The notes: generated from the letters alone by a model not told the origin. DNA of 64,000 nucleotides from Hyphomonas sp. (GCF_016125515.1 NZ_WGLO01000001.1:248001-312000), one strand, 5' to 3'; shown: positions 42,871 through 51,939, numbered from the stretch's first letter. Program-made: numbers and translations.

Positions 42871-42929
42871 CCTTCCGGCGCAGCGCCCGGCCTCTTGCCG
42901 CCTGTCTCGGATGCTGCAAATTTCACGGC

Positions 42930-44654
42930 ATGAAACGTTTCAGGGTTTTGCTGGCGCTCGCGCCGCTGAGTATTTCTGCGGCCTGCGCCACGGGAACCTT
43001 TGGCCGGACGGCCTATCCGTCGGCTGACCGGCCGGACGAGGCGCGGGCCTATAGCGACTTCATGGTCGCACGTGTGGCTGCCCTGACCAACGATCCCGAA
43101 ATGGCGGCGCGCCATTATGCGTCGGCGATCTCGACCGCGCCCGAGGAACTGGACCTTGCCGAGCGCGCGGTCTTTTCGGCCTTGCTGGCGGGCGATTACG
43201 GGCTGGCGGCCGGCATGGCGCGCCGGGCGAGTGATTCCGGCAGCGAGGCGAGCCTCGTCCGGCTGACGCTGATCGCGGACTCGATCGGCCGGGGGAAGAC
43301 CAAAGCGGCAATCGACCTGGTGGAGGCGAGCGACCTGAGCGCCTTCAACCGCATGGTCGCGCGCAACATGGAAGCCTGGTGCCTGCTCGATGTGGAAGGC
43401 GCCGATGCCGCCGAAGCGCTGCTTCAGAAGAACCTCACCGGCGATCCGCGCCTCGACAATGCGACGCTCCACATCCTGGGCCTCGTGCAGACAGCCGCAC
43501 ACAAGGACGACGCGGCCCTCGCCACGTTTGACGCGATCTGGGCCTCGGGCGCGCGGCTAGCGACGGGTACGGAGACCTACGCGGCCTTGCTCGCCGAACG
43601 CGGCGAACGGGAAAAGGCCCTCTCGATCCTCAACCGGTTCCGCGCCGATGTCGGCTACAACGCGGCGCTCGAAGCATTGAAGGCACGGATCGAAGCGGGC
43701 GAGGCCATCAAAGCGCCGCGGCTGACGGTGCGCCAGGGCGCCGCGCTTGCGCTCTTCCTGCCGGCCTCGGCGCTGTTCTTCCAGACCAGTGACGACGTGG
43801 CGGCGGTCTATTTCGTGCTCGCCGTCGCGCTGGATCCGGACTTGCATCAGGCCCGCACCCTGTGGGCGCAGTCGCTGATCCAGGCGGACCGCCGCGACGA
43901 GGCCATCCGTATTCTGAGGGATGTGCCGCAAAGCTCGCCCTATTATGCCGCGGCGCGCAGCCAGATGGCGAGCACGTTGCTGCAGGAAGAGCGCGCCAAT
44001 GAGGCCCTGCAGGTCGCCGCCGAAGCGCTGGCGGCCAAGCCGGACCGCAGCCTGCGCCTTCAGTTGGCCGATCTCTACCGCGCGCTGGAACGTTACGGCG
44101 AATCCGAAGCGATCCTCACCGATGTGATTGCCGCTGACGAAGCCGAAGGCCGCGAAGACTGGCGGCCGATCTTTTCGCGCGGCGCGGCGCGGGAGCGCCA
44201 GGGCAATTATGAGGGCGCCGAAGCGGACTTGAAGCGTGCGCTCGCGATCAATCCCAGCAACGCAACCGTGCTCAATTATCTCGGCTATTCGTGGATCGAC
44301 CGGGGCGTGAATCTCGCCGATGGACTTGATCTTATCCGGCAGGCCGTGGCGCTGCAGCCGGACTCGGCGCATATCGTCGATAGTCTTGGTTGGGCGCACT
44401 ACAAGTTCGGGCAATATGATCTGGCGGTCGACTATCTCGAACGCGCGGTCGAGTTGATGCCTGGCGATGCTGTCCTCAACGATCATCTCGGTGATGCGTA
44501 CTGGCAAGTCGGCCGCCGCAAGGAAGCCGGATTCCAGTGGCGGCGCGCGCTCAAACTTGATCCGGCCCCGGAAGACAAGGCGAAGATTGAGCAGAAGTTG
44601 ATGACGGGTCCCGGGGCGCCCCCACCGGCACCCGGCTCGGCCGTGGCGCGCTGA
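42930..44654 (+). CDS. TPR-repeat lipoprotein
   Basis: The 574-residue protein begins with a lipoprotein signal (MKRFRVLLALAPLSISAAC). The rest is helical, with TPR units clearest between about 420 and 555 (AARERQGNYEGAEADLKRALAINPSNATVLNYLGYSWIDRG, DSLGWAHYKFGQYDLAVDYLERAVELMPGDAVLNDHLGD). It is likely an envelope scaffold. It starts 59 bp after the amidase and ends 24 bp before ispE, so may be co-transcribed with both. Confidence 0.9.
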   Translation: MKRFRVLLALAPLSISAACATGTFGRTAYPSADRPDEARAYSDFMVARVAALTNDPEMAARHYASAISTAPEELDLAERAVFSALLAGDYGLAAGMARRASDSGSEASLVRLTLIADSIGRGKTKAAIDLVEASDLSAFNRMVARNMEAWCLLDVEGADAAEALLQKNLTGDPRLDNATLHILGLVQTAAHKDDAALATFDAIWASGARLATGTETYAALLAERGEREKALSILNRFRADVGYNAALEALKARIEAGEAIKAPRLTVRQGAALALFLPASALFFQTSDDVAAVYFVLAVALDPDLHQARTLWAQSLIQADRRDEAIRILRDVPQSSPYYAAARSQMASTLLQEERANEALQVAAEALAAKPDRSLRLQLADLYRALERYGESEAILTDVIAADEAEGREDWRPIFSRGAARERQGNYEGAEADLKRALAINPSNATVLNYLGYSWIDRGVNLADGLDLIRQAVALQPDSAHIVDSLGWAHYKFGQYDLAVDYLERAVELMPGDAVLNDHLGDAYWQVGRRKEAGFQWRRALKLDPAPEDKAKIEQKLMTGPGAPPPAPGSAVAR

Positions 44655-44678
44655 CGGCAGGCATTCGGGAGAAGCACC

Positions 44679-45557
44679 ATGATCCAGCTCAAGGCGTTCG
44701 CGCCCGCCAAGGTGAACCTGTTCCTGCATGTCGGGCCGGTAAAGCCGAACGGCCGGCACGATCTCGATTCCCTGGTCGCGTTCAGCAATATGGCCGCCAG
44801 CGACCATCTGACGGTCGAGACGGCAGACGGCTTGTCGCTTTCGGTGTCCGGTCCCGGCGCCGCCGAAGCTGGTCCGGATGCGGACAATCTGGTGCTGCGC
44901 GCCGCGCAGGCCCTGCAGGCCGCCAGCGGCACGACCAAAGGGGCGAAGATCTCGCTCGACAAATGGTTGCCCGTCGCAGCCGGGATCGGGGGCGGATCAT
45001 CAGATGCTGCGGCCGCGCTGCGTCTGCTGACCCAGCTCTGGGGTATCGATCCTTCGCATGCGGCGGCTGTTGCGCCGGGGCTTGGCGGCGATGTGCCCGT
45101 GGCGCTTGCCGGTGTGCCGGCCTTGATGCGCGGCGAAGGCGAACGGGTCATCCCCGCGCCGCTGCCAGAGCCTCTGCGGGCGCTGCTGGTCAATCCCGGC
45201 GTTGCATGCCCCACCGGGCCGATCTTCCGCGCCTATGATGCGGCGGGCGGCGGCGGGAATTTCCGCGAGATTAGTCCGTTTCCGGCGTTTCCTGATGCTG
45301 CGGTATTGGCGCACTGGCTTGAAGGTCAGCGCAATGATCTGGAAGCGCCCGCCATGGCTTTGGTGCCGGAGATCGGCCGCGTGCTCGAATTCCTTCGCGC
45401 CCAGCCCGGCGTGCGCCTCGCCCGGATGAGCGGATCGGGCGCCACCTGTTTTGCGCTGTTTGAAGCCCTGGCTTTCGCGGAGCGTGCGTCGGTGGTCGTG
45501 AAGACCCTGCACCCCCGCTGGTGGAGCGCGCCATGCCTGCTTGGAGCCATTCCATGA
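44679..45557 (+). CDS. ispE: 4-diphosphocytidyl-2-C-methyl-D-erythritol kinase
   Basis: This GHMP kinase acts in the MEP isoprenoid pathway. APAKVNLFLHV at the N-terminus holds the substrate lysine, and the ATP loop is LPVAAGIGGGSSDAAAALR. Family segments LGGDVPVALAG and MSGSGATCFALFE follow. At 292 residues it is the normal size. Its stop overlaps the next gene by ATGA. The nearby polyprenyl synthase uses the isoprenoid products, and the WecA-like enzyme uses the lipid carrier. Confidence 0.96.
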   Translation: MIQLKAFAPAKVNLFLHVGPVKPNGRHDLDSLVAFSNMAASDHLTVETADGLSLSVSGPGAAEAGPDADNLVLRAAQALQAASGTTKGAKISLDKWLPVAAGIGGGSSDAAAALRLLTQLWGIDPSHAAAVAPGLGGDVPVALAGVPALMRGEGERVIPAPLPEPLRALLVNPGVACPTGPIFRAYDAAGGGGNFREISPFPAFPDAAVLAHWLEGQRNDLEAPAMALVPEIGRVLEFLRAQPGVRLARMSGSGATCFALFEALAFAERASVVVKTLHPRWWSAPCLLGAIP

Positions 45558-46639
45558 GTCTCGTCACTCTATTCGTCGTTCCGTTCGCCGTCAGCCTGTT
45601 CATCTGTTGGCTGATGATCCGCTTTGGTCCGAAGGACACGCCCGATGGCGGTCGCAAGACGCAGGCTGCACCGGTGCCAAGCTCGGGCGGCGTGGGCGTT
45701 CTGTCAGGCGTGGTCGCCAGCGCGGGTTTGCTCGCGCTTCTGGGCGCGCCCGTTTCGGACCTGCTGCAATCGGCGCCGCTCGCCGGCATCGCCGCCTTCG
45801 CCGTGTTTGCCGCGCTGATCGGATGGGCGGATGACGCGTTCGGCCTGCCGGCGCTTGCCAAGCTCGTGGCGCTGCTGGGCGGCGCGCTTTTCGGTGTGCT
45901 CATGGGCCCGCAGCCGGCTTTGCTCTGGATCGGCGGCGGCAGTGTTGCGCTGCCCTGGATGGCGGCGGTGATCGGCGCGGCGGTCTTCCTGTTCGTGATG
46001 GCGAATGCGGTGAACTTCATGGACGGCGCAAACGGCATCGCGATGGGCACCGCGCTGATCATCCTGCTCGTGCTGGGCATGATGCTGGTGCCCGGAACCG
46101 TGTTCGGCTCGGGCGATGGCGCGCCGACCCTGATGATGGCTTTGCTGTTTGCCGCATCCGCCGCGCTTGCAGGTTTTCTCCTCTGGAACCTCCCGGGCAA
46201 ACTCTACGCGGGCGATGCGGGCGCACTGTCCATCGGCGCCCTGATCGGCGGCGCCTCGGCGCTGTTCGCGCTGCACGGGCCGGTGCTGATCCCTTTGACG
46301 CTTTGCCTGCCGATCCTGATCGATGTGTTCATGACGCTCGCTTGGCGCGCGCGCCATGGACGGCCGGTGCTGAAGGCCCACCGGGATCATGCCTACCAGC
46401 TGTTGCTGCGCTCAGGCTGGGCGCATGCCCAGGTCGCGCGGCTCTGGTGGGGTATGACAGCCGTGTGCGCGGGCGGCGTCATCGCCGGTCCGTTCGCGGC
46501 CGCGATCGGGGCGTATGGCCCGCCGGGATTGCCCCTCGATGTGATCGTGTTTGCCGGATTGCTGGCGGCGGGAATCTGGCTCTGGGTGCGCCAGCGCCTG
46601 ACGCTCGGCCGGCAATTGGAGACGACGGCCAATCAGTAA
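45554..46639 (+). CDS. WecA/MraY-family polyprenyl-phosphate sugar-1-phosphate transferase
   Basis: The start at 45554 overlaps the ispE stop (ATGA) and has TTGGAG 8 nt upstream; an ATG at 45536 is possible. About ten hydrophobic segments are visible. The cytoplasmic loop motifs are GWADDAFGLPALAKL (aspartates), NAVNFMDGANGIAMG and AGDAGALSIGALIGG, with HRDHAYQLLLRSGWAHAQV near the C-terminus as the nucleotide-sugar site. It probably starts a polysaccharide or O-antigen repeat on undecaprenyl phosphate. Its 3' end overlaps the convergent polyprenyl synthase by 7 bp. Confidence 0.93.
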   Translation: MSLVTLFVVPFAVSLFICWLMIRFGPKDTPDGGRKTQAAPVPSSGGVGVLSGVVASAGLLALLGAPVSDLLQSAPLAGIAAFAVFAALIGWADDAFGLPALAKLVALLGGALFGVLMGPQPALLWIGGGSVALPWMAAVIGAAVFLFVMANAVNFMDGANGIAMGTALIILLVLGMMLVPGTVFGSGDGAPTLMMALLFAASAALAGFLLWNLPGKLYAGDAGALSIGALIGGASALFALHGPVLIPLTLCLPILIDVFMTLAWRARHGRPVLKAHRDHAYQLLLRSGWAHAQVARLWWGMTAVCAGGVIAGPFAAAIGAYGPPGLPLDVIVFAGLLAAGIWLWVRQRLTLGRQLETTANQ

Positions 46640-47754
46640 GCGCGGCTGACGCAGAAGTCGGCGAGGTCTTCCAGCGCATCGCGATAGGGCGATGCGGGCA
46701 GGGTGCGCAGCGCGCCTTTTGCGAGGCCCGCATAGGCTTCGGCTTCCTGCACCGTCGCCTCGGCGGCGCCGGTCGCGCGGATCAGATGCACCGCGTGGGC
46801 AAGGTCTGAGTCTTCCTGCGTTTCGGTGTTCAGCGCGCGGTCCCAGAAGGCCCGGTCTTCATCCGAACCGCGCCGGCGCGCGATGATCACAGGCAGCGTT
46901 ATCTTGCCTTCCCGGAAATCGTCTCCGACGGATTTTCCGATTACCGAAGTCGTGCCACCATAGTCCAGCGCATCGTCGATGATCTGGAAGGCGAGGCCGA
47001 GATTCTTGCCATAGGTCGCCAGTGCCGCAGCATGGTTTTCACCGCCGCCGGACAGGGCGCCGGTCTCGGCGGCTGCTTCGAACAGGGCGCCGGTCTTCGC
47101 TTCGACGATGGCCAGATATTCTTCGGTCGGCAGGTCGCGCGCGGCCATCGCCGCCAGCTGGCGCACTTCGCCTTCCGCGATCACCGTCGACGCAGTGGCC
47201 AGCCGGTTGAGGATATCGAGGCTGTTGGTTTCGACCAGCAAGTTGAAGGCGCGGGCGAACAGGAAGTCACCAACAAGGATCGACGCCTTGTTGCCCCAGA
47301 CATTCTTTGCTGCGGGCTTGCCGCGCCGCATCTCGCTCTCGTCGACAACATCGTCGTGCAGAAGCGTTGCCGTGTGGATGAACTCGACTGCAGCAGCCAG
47401 TGCGTGGGTCGGCGCGCCGGACTTGCCGACCGCATTGGCCGCGATCAGCGTGATCAGCGGGCGCAGGCGCTTGCCGCCGGCAGCCACGATATATCCGGAG
47501 AGATCGGGAATGATCGCGACCGGGCTTGCCGCGCGTTCCGCGAGGAGGCGTTCGACCTGTTCCAGATCGTCCGCGACGAGCGCCTGCATCCTGTCGAGCA
47601 CCGTAGCCAGCGCAGCCTTGCTTTTAGGTTTGGGCGCGAGGGTCAAATGGCACTCCAGGTCGAGCTCTTGAGCGGTAAGTAATTCTACGTGAGTGCCGGG
47701 CCAAGGCGACGTGGCACCCAGCCGCACGTATTCACCCCATGAAATGGCGTTCAT
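46633..47754 (-). CDS. ispB: Long-chain polyprenyl diphosphate synthase (octaprenyl type)
   Basis: The trans-polyprenyl synthase motifs are present: GGKRLRPLITL, the first Asp-rich motif LLHDDVVDESEMRRG, KTGALFEAAAETGAL, and the second Asp-rich motif FQIIDDALDYGG. It makes the side chain of ubiquinone. I placed the start at 47754, giving 373 residues; this is about 40 longer than usual, and the RBS is weak, so an alternative start near residue 45 is possible. The open frame to 47826 overlaps the divergent lipoprotein gene. The product length is not certain. Confidence 0.93.
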   Translation of the reverse strand: MNAISWGEYVRLGATSPWPGTHVELLTAQELDLECHLTLAPKPKSKAALATVLDRMQALVADDLEQVERLLAERAASPVAIIPDLSGYIVAAGGKRLRPLITLIAANAVGKSGAPTHALAAAVEFIHTATLLHDDVVDESEMRRGKPAAKNVWGNKASILVGDFLFARAFNLLVETNSLDILNRLATASTVIAEGEVRQLAAMAARDLPTEEYLAIVEAKTGALFEAAAETGALSGGGENHAAALATYGKNLGLAFQIIDDALDYGGTTSVIGKSVGDDFREGKITLPVIIARRRGSDEDRAFWDRALNTETQEDSDLAHAVHLIRATGAAEATVQEAEAYAGLAKGALRTLPASPYRDALEDLADFCVSRAY

Positions 47755-47813
47755 CAACCGTCTTTTGTCGTCAATGGCTGACACAGCGTCGTGATTCGCG
47801 CTAAATGTGTCCC

Positions 47814-48305
47814 ATGAAGCACGCAATCCTGATCCCCGCTCTCGCCCTGTTGGCCGCCTGCGCGACCACGCCGACCTATGGCCCGGCCAAGTCCGATCAC
47901 GGGGAGGGCTATCTCTCGCAAAAGATCGAGACCGGCCGCTACCGTATTTCCTACACCGACAAGGATCCCGTCCGCGCCCGCAACATGGCGCTGCTGCGCG
48001 CGTCGGAGGTCACCCTGTCGGATGGACAGGACTGGTTCGAGATCACGCATGAGAGCGTGGATGCCGACACGTCCAGCCGGTCGGGCGGGGGCACTTCGGT
48101 CAGCATCGGGGGCAGCACGGGCTCGCGGGGCTATTCCGGCGTGGGTGTCGGAATCGGCATCGGTTTTCCCCTCGGCGGCAGCGGCAGCACCGGCAAGACG
48201 ACCCATACGCTGGAAATCGTCACAGGCGCGGGGCCGAAGCCCGACAAGCCGGAAGCCTATGACGCCCGTTCGGTCGACATGAACCTGCGGGTCACGTCAG
48301 GCTGA
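47814..48305 (+). CDS. Lipoprotein of the CC0125/CC1285 type
   Basis: The ATG at 47814 starts MKHAILIPALALLAAC, a lipobox at LAAC; an ATG at 47805 is also open. The body has YRISYTDKDPVRARNMALLRASEVTLSDGQDWFEI, followed by a Gly/Ser-rich stretch (about 88-125) and a beta-rich end. This matches the caulobacterial lipoprotein family named CC0125/CC1285 as I remember it. Its stop overlaps the DUF2007 start (TGATG). Confidence 0.85.
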   Translation: MKHAILIPALALLAACATTPTYGPAKSDHGEGYLSQKIETGRYRISYTDKDPVRARNMALLRASEVTLSDGQDWFEITHESVDADTSSRSGGGTSVSIGGSTGSRGYSGVGVGIGIGFPLGGSGSTGKTTHTLEIVTGAGPKPDKPEAYDARSVDMNLRVTSG

Positions 48306-48511
48306 TGGAAGAAGTCTTCCGGACCAACGACCCAGTCAAACTGTCCTATGCCGAACACCTCCTCGCAGAGGCCGGCATCGAATTTTTCGTGCTTGACCGG
48401 CACATCGCGGCGGTCGAGGGGAATATCGGCGCCTTTCCGCGCCGCATCATGGTGCCGACGGAACAGCTGACCCGGGCGCGACTGACCATCGGTAATCTTG
48501 CAAACGAGTGA
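48305..48511 (+). CDS. DUF2007 small protein
   Basis: The 68-residue protein (MEEVFRTNDPVKLSYAEHLLAEAGIEFFVLDRHIAAVEGN, then RRIMVPTEQLTRARLTI) is a typical DUF2007 domain, a PII-like ferredoxin-fold protein sometimes called a putative signal transducer. The glycine and arginine positions of the family are kept. It is translationally coupled to the preceding lipoprotein. In many alphaproteobacteria it lies between a polyprenyl synthase and a methyltransferase, as here. Confidence 0.88.
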   Translation: MEEVFRTNDPVKLSYAEHLLAEAGIEFFVLDRHIAAVEGNIGAFPRRIMVPTEQLTRARLTIGNLANE

Positions 48512-48565
48512 TCTGCGCAACCTGGCGGTGGATCATTTTCGGCATTGATCTTGCGGCCATTGCAG

Positions 48566-48597
48566 CGAATCTCGCCGAAGGCGTTGCGGGAGATTCG
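48566..48597 (+). promoter_or_regulatory. Hairpin that overlaps the Shine-Dalgarno of the next lipoprotein gene
   Basis: CGAATCTC (48566-48573) pairs perfectly with GAGATTCG (48590-48597) around a 16-nt loop. The putative SD (GGGAG, 48588-48592) is partly in the stem, directly before the ATG at 48600, which could limit translation. Confidence 0.45.
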
Positions 48598-48599
48598 GC

Positions 48600-48956
48600 A
48601 TGCAGAAGAGTTTGTTGGCGGGGTTGGCGGGCGCGTCGGTCCTGGCGGGTTGTTCATCAGCGGACCTAGCTGCGTTCAATGTCGGCCTTCAGGAGGCCAA
48701 CGGCACCTATTGGCCTGACCAGTCGCAAAGCCAGGCGCTGGAGTGCGCATCGGGCGACGGGTATCTGATGGAGTATTCCGGCGTCAGCGGCGGAGAGGGC
48801 TTTCTCTACTTCGTCAGCTATGCCGGCTACGACGCCGATATCACGGTCACCTATGACGACGGCGACGTCTACGATCTCAGCGTATCGCCCGGCGACACGA
48901 CCTACACGCTCTATAACCATCCGGGCTTTGGCTGGAACTCGTCCTGGGCCTGTTGA
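48600..48956 (+). CDS. Small lipoprotein of unknown function
   Basis: The 118-residue protein has a lipoprotein signal with lipobox LAGC. The mature part is acidic and aromatic (WPDQSQSQALECASGDGYLMEYSG, YVSYAGYDADITVTYDD) and ends in a terminal Cys, possibly paired with the earlier Cys in LECASG. I do not recognise it. It sits 88 bp after DUF2007 and 30 bp before the TrmN6-like gene. A hairpin overlaps its SD. Confidence 0.78.
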   Translation: MQKSLLAGLAGASVLAGCSSADLAAFNVGLQEANGTYWPDQSQSQALECASGDGYLMEYSGVSGGEGFLYFVSYAGYDADITVTYDDGDVYDLSVSPGDTTYTLYNHPGFGWNSSWAC

Positions 48957-48986
48957 CGGGAACCCGGACGTGGCCGATGGCAGGCC

Positions 48987-49739
48987 ATGAGCCGCGATCC
49001 CGATACCCCCGCACCGGACACGACGCGCGACACCGTCTATCAGGGCCGTGTGACGTTAGTGCAGCCGGCGGCCGGCTTCCGGGCGGGCTTTGACTCCCTG
49101 GTCCTCGCGGCGGCGCTGCCCGCGCTCGAGAAAGGCGAGGCGCTTGAACTCGGCTGCGGCTGTGGCGGCGCTCTGTTGCCAGCGGCGTTCCGGCTTTCCG
49201 GCGCTGCGTTCACCGGTATCGAGCAGGACGCGGCCATCGCCGCGCTGGCCCGGAAGGGGGCAGACCTCAACAGCTTCGGCGCGCGAGTGACGGTCGAGAC
49301 CGCCGAAGCTTCCGCCTGGGTGCAGGCGCATGAAAACCGGTTCGATCTCGTGTTCGCCAATCCGCCCTACTTCGAACCCGGCAAGATCTCCGAGCCGGGG
49401 GCCGGCAAGGCCGGAGCCTATATCGAAAGCCTGCCGCTGGAGGGCTGGGTCAAGGCGATGCTGCATGCGGCCAAGCCCCGGGCGCCGGTCATCCTGATCC
49501 ACCGCGCGGCCGAATTGGCCCGATTGTTGACCCAGCTGGACCGGCAAGCCGGGGACATTACCGTGCTGCCGATCGCCTCAAAAGCGGACGAGCCGGCCCG
49601 CCGGGTACTGGTCCGCGCCCGCAAAGGGCTCAAGCGCGGCCCGCTGACTCTGCTGCCGCCATTGGTCAGCCACGACGCCGCCGGCGCGCGCACGCCTGCC
49701 GCGCAGGCGATCGTGGAAGGCCATCCAATTGTCTGGTAG
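48987..49739 (+). CDS. TrmN6-like class I SAM-dependent methyltransferase
   Basis: The 250-residue protein has the SAM motif ALELGCGCGGALLPAAFR, an acidic motif II (TGIEQDAAIAALARKGADLN) and the N6-adenine methyltransferase motif FANPPYFEP. The DTVYQGRVTLVQPAAGFRAGFDSLVLAAA opening is that of tRNA1(Val) adenine-37 methyltransferases. The target base is inferred, not shown. Its local order (polyprenyl synthase, DUF2007, methyltransferase, glyQ) is common in alphaproteobacteria. Confidence 0.88.
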   Translation: MSRDPDTPAPDTTRDTVYQGRVTLVQPAAGFRAGFDSLVLAAALPALEKGEALELGCGCGGALLPAAFRLSGAAFTGIEQDAAIAALARKGADLNSFGARVTVETAEASAWVQAHENRFDLVFANPPYFEPGKISEPGAGKAGAYIESLPLEGWVKAMLHAAKPRAPVILIHRAAELARLLTQLDRQAGDITVLPIASKADEPARRVLVRARKGLKRGPLTLLPPLVSHDAAGARTPAAQAIVEGHPIVW

Positions 49740-49812
49740 GGTTCAAAACCGCTTGCAATCGGGCCGGATGGACCCAACCTGAGATACAAGGGGGCGAGGA
49801 AGGGAGCATGAC

Positions 49813-49923
49813 ATGTTCTATGTTCTTTTGTTTCTGAGCATCGTCGCAGGCGTCGTCGTTTCGTGGATCGGCTGGTTCGGGCAAGCCGATCACGACAAGG
49901 GGCGTGGGCGAAACGACCGGTGA
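49813..49923 (+). CDS. 36-residue single-TM microprotein upstream of glyQ
   Basis: ATG at 49813 follows AAGGGAG. The product is MFYVLLFLSIVAGVVVSW followed by IGWFGQADHDKGRGRNDR: one membrane helix and a short charged tail. The frame is clean and ends at TGA (49921-49923). Its start lies 73 bp after the methyltransferase stop and its stop 62 bp before glyQ. The RBS and amphipathic composition favour a real gene, but no homologue is known to me. Confidence 0.6.
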   Translation: MFYVLLFLSIVAGVVVSWIGWFGQADHDKGRGRNDR

Positions 49924-49985
49924 GACCGGTTGCGCCGGATTGGGCTTGGCGCTAGGCCGGCATTTCCCCTGCCGATGAGCCGAAC

Positions 49986-50885
49986 ATGCCCGCCCCGAAA
50001 GCTGACGCCAAGCCGAAATCCTTCCAGGACCTGATCCTGACGCTGCAGGCCTACTGGGCCGCGCAGGGTTGCGCGATCCTCCAGCCTTACGACATGGAAG
50101 TCGGCGCCGGGACGCTGCATCCAGCGACGGTGCTGCGGGCTCTGGGCCCCAAAGCCTGGCGCGCCGCCTATGTCCAGCCGTCGCGCCGGCCCAAGGATGG
50201 CCGCTACGGCGAGAATCCCAACCGGCTTGGCCACTACTACCAGTACCAGGTGATCCTGAAGCCGAACCCGCCGAACCTGCAGGACCTCTACCTCGGCAGC
50301 CTGCGCGCCATCGGCATCGACGAGACCGTGCACGACATCCGCTTCGTTGAGGATGACTGGGAGAACCCGACCGTTGGCGCCTGGGGCCTCGGCTGGGAAG
50401 TCTGGTGCGACGGGATGGAAGTCAGCCAGTACACCTATTTCCAGCAGGTCGGCGGGCTCGATGTGGCGCCGGTCTCGGGCGAGCTCACATACGGTCTGGA
50501 ACGCCTCGCGATGTACGTGTTCGGCGTGGATAACGTTTATGACCTGCCATTCAACGCGCCGGATTCTGCCGTGCCGTTGACCTATGGCGACGTGTTCCTC
50601 GAGAACGAGCGCCAGCAGAGCGCGTTCAATTTCGAGCATTCCGATGTCGAGATGCTGAAGCGCTGGTTCGCCGATTGCGAAAGCCAGTCGAATGCGCTGC
50701 GCGCCGTCGGCAAGCCTTTGCCGGCCTATGACTACGCCCTGAAAGCCAGCCACACGTTCAACCTGATTGACGCCCGCGGCGCGATCAGCCCGACCGAGCG
50801 TCAGGCCTACATAGCCCGGGTCCGCGACCTCGCGCGCGGCGCTGCGGCGCTCTGGGCGGAGCAGGAAGACGCGCGGGCAGACTGA
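49986..50885 (+). CDS. glyQ: Glycyl-tRNA synthetase alpha subunit
   Basis: The class II aaRS alpha subunit carries [44 protein letters not shown] and [31 protein letters not shown], containing the motif 2 arginine. It activates glycine and works only with GlyS. At 299 residues it is full length. Unlike the usual glyQS pair, glyS is 1.67 kb downstream, beyond three other genes. Confidence 0.97.
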   Translation: MPAPKADAKPKSFQDLILTLQAYWAAQGCAILQPYDMEVGAGTLHPATVLRALGPKAWRAAYVQPSRRPKDGRYGENPNRLGHYYQYQVILKPNPPNLQDLYLGSLRAIGIDETVHDIRFVEDDWENPTVGAWGLGWEVWCDGMEVSQYTYFQQVGGLDVAPVSGELTYGLERLAMYVFGVDNVYDLPFNAPDSAVPLTYGDVFLENERQQSAFNFEHSDVEMLKRWFADCESQSNALRAVGKPLPAYDYALKASHTFNLIDARGAISPTERQAYIARVRDLARGAAALWAEQEDARAD

Positions 50886-50895
50886 GGCGAATGCC

Positions 50896-51621
50896 ATGTC
50901 CGACCCCGACGCCCCCATTGCGCTGGACGCCTACGAAGCGCTCGCGCGGCGCTATTCGGACCTCGCCGAAACCAAGGCCGAGAACGGCTATAACGAGCAC
51001 CCGGCCATGCGCGCGCAGATCGGCGACGTGGCGGGCCTCAGGATCCTTGATGCCGGTTGCGGGCCGGGTTTCCTGACGCGCGACCTGCTGGACAAGGGCG
51101 CGGCTGAACTGGCCGCTTTCGATATCAGCCCGGCGATGATCGAGGTGGCGCGCGAGCGCGTCGGCGCGCGGGCGCGCCTGTTCGTTGCCGATATGGCCCA
51201 GCCGCTGCCCTTGCCGGAGAAAGGGTATTTCGATCTCGTGGTGTCGTCCCTCGCCATTGATTATGTGCGCGACTGGAGCGTGCCCTTGTCCGAATTCCGC
51301 CGCGTGCTGAAACCGGGCGGCCGGCTGGTCATGTCTGTCCAGCATCCGATGGGCGCCTACACCTGGTACAACCCGCCCTCGGCGTTCGGGGTGCAACTTT
51401 GCGAGGCCACCTGGAAAGGCTTCGGCGGCAAACCCGTTGTCGTGGCGGATTATTACCGGCCGTTCGGTGAGATCATCGGTCCGGTGCTGGCAGCAGGTTT
51501 CACGCTGCGCGCGCTCAAGGAAACCCGGCCCGTGCCGGAGCTGGAAGCCATCAATCCGCGCAAGTACCGCGAAGGCATGACTTCACCGACCTTCATGATC
51601 CTGGATTGCGCGTCTGGTTGA
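50896..51621 (+). CDS. SAM-dependent methyltransferase (UbiE/COQ5-like fold)
   Basis: The SAM-binding motif is LRILDAGCGPGFLTRDLL, with AFDISPAMIEVARERV and a post-motif FDLVVSSLAIDYVRDW. The substrate is unknown; the C-terminal segment PTFMILDCASG ends the fold. The gene begins 10 bp after glyQ and is probably in the same transcript. It is one of three genes that split glyQ from glyS. Confidence 0.9.
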   Translation: MSDPDAPIALDAYEALARRYSDLAETKAENGYNEHPAMRAQIGDVAGLRILDAGCGPGFLTRDLLDKGAAELAAFDISPAMIEVARERVGARARLFVADMAQPLPLPEKGYFDLVVSSLAIDYVRDWSVPLSEFRRVLKPGGRLVMSVQHPMGAYTWYNPPSAFGVQLCEATWKGFGGKPVVVADYYRPFGEIIGPVLAAGFTLRALKETRPVPELEAINPRKYREGMTSPTFMILDCASG

Positions 51622-51673
51622 TGTCCGGTGCCGGGCGGGGCAGGGTTGATCGAACCTGCTGAGGAGGACGCCC

Positions 51674-51916
51674 ATGAGCAACGAACCCCATATCGCTGGA
51701 AACCAGCCTATCCCGGTCGAGGTCGAAGAAGGCAAGATGTACTGGTGGTGCGCGTGCGGCCAGTCGAAGAAACAGCCCTTCTGCGACGGTAGCCACAAAG
51801 GCACCGAATTCGTGCCGCAGGGCTGGGAAGCGCCGAAGAGCGGCAAGGTGTTCTTCTGTGCCTGCAAGCGCACGGGCGGCAGCCCGCTCTGTGATGGCAG
51901 CCACAACAAGCTATGA
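51674..51916 (+). CDS. Double CDGSH iron-sulfur protein
   Basis: The 80-residue protein has two complete CDGSH motifs: CACGQSKKQPFCDGSH and CACKRTGGSPLCDGSH. Each binds a [2Fe-2S] cluster through three Cys and one His. It has no membrane anchor. A redox or cluster-transfer role is likely. GGAGGA precedes the ATG at 51674. Confidence 0.95.
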   Translation: MSNEPHIAGNQPIPVEVEEGKMYWWCACGQSKKQPFCDGSHKGTEFVPQGWEAPKSGKVFFCACKRTGGSPLCDGSHNKL

Positions 51917-51939
51917 ATCTGAATGAACAGGTATTCATA
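51912..51939. repeat. AT-rich inverted repeat at the CDGSH stop codon
   Basis: TATGAAT / ATTCATA is a perfect 7-bp pair around 14 nt and overlaps the stop codon. The A-run after it (and not a T-run) argues against a plus-strand terminator. The DNA to about 51975 is visibly AT-rich and may hold a promoter for the next gene. Confidence 0.5.
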
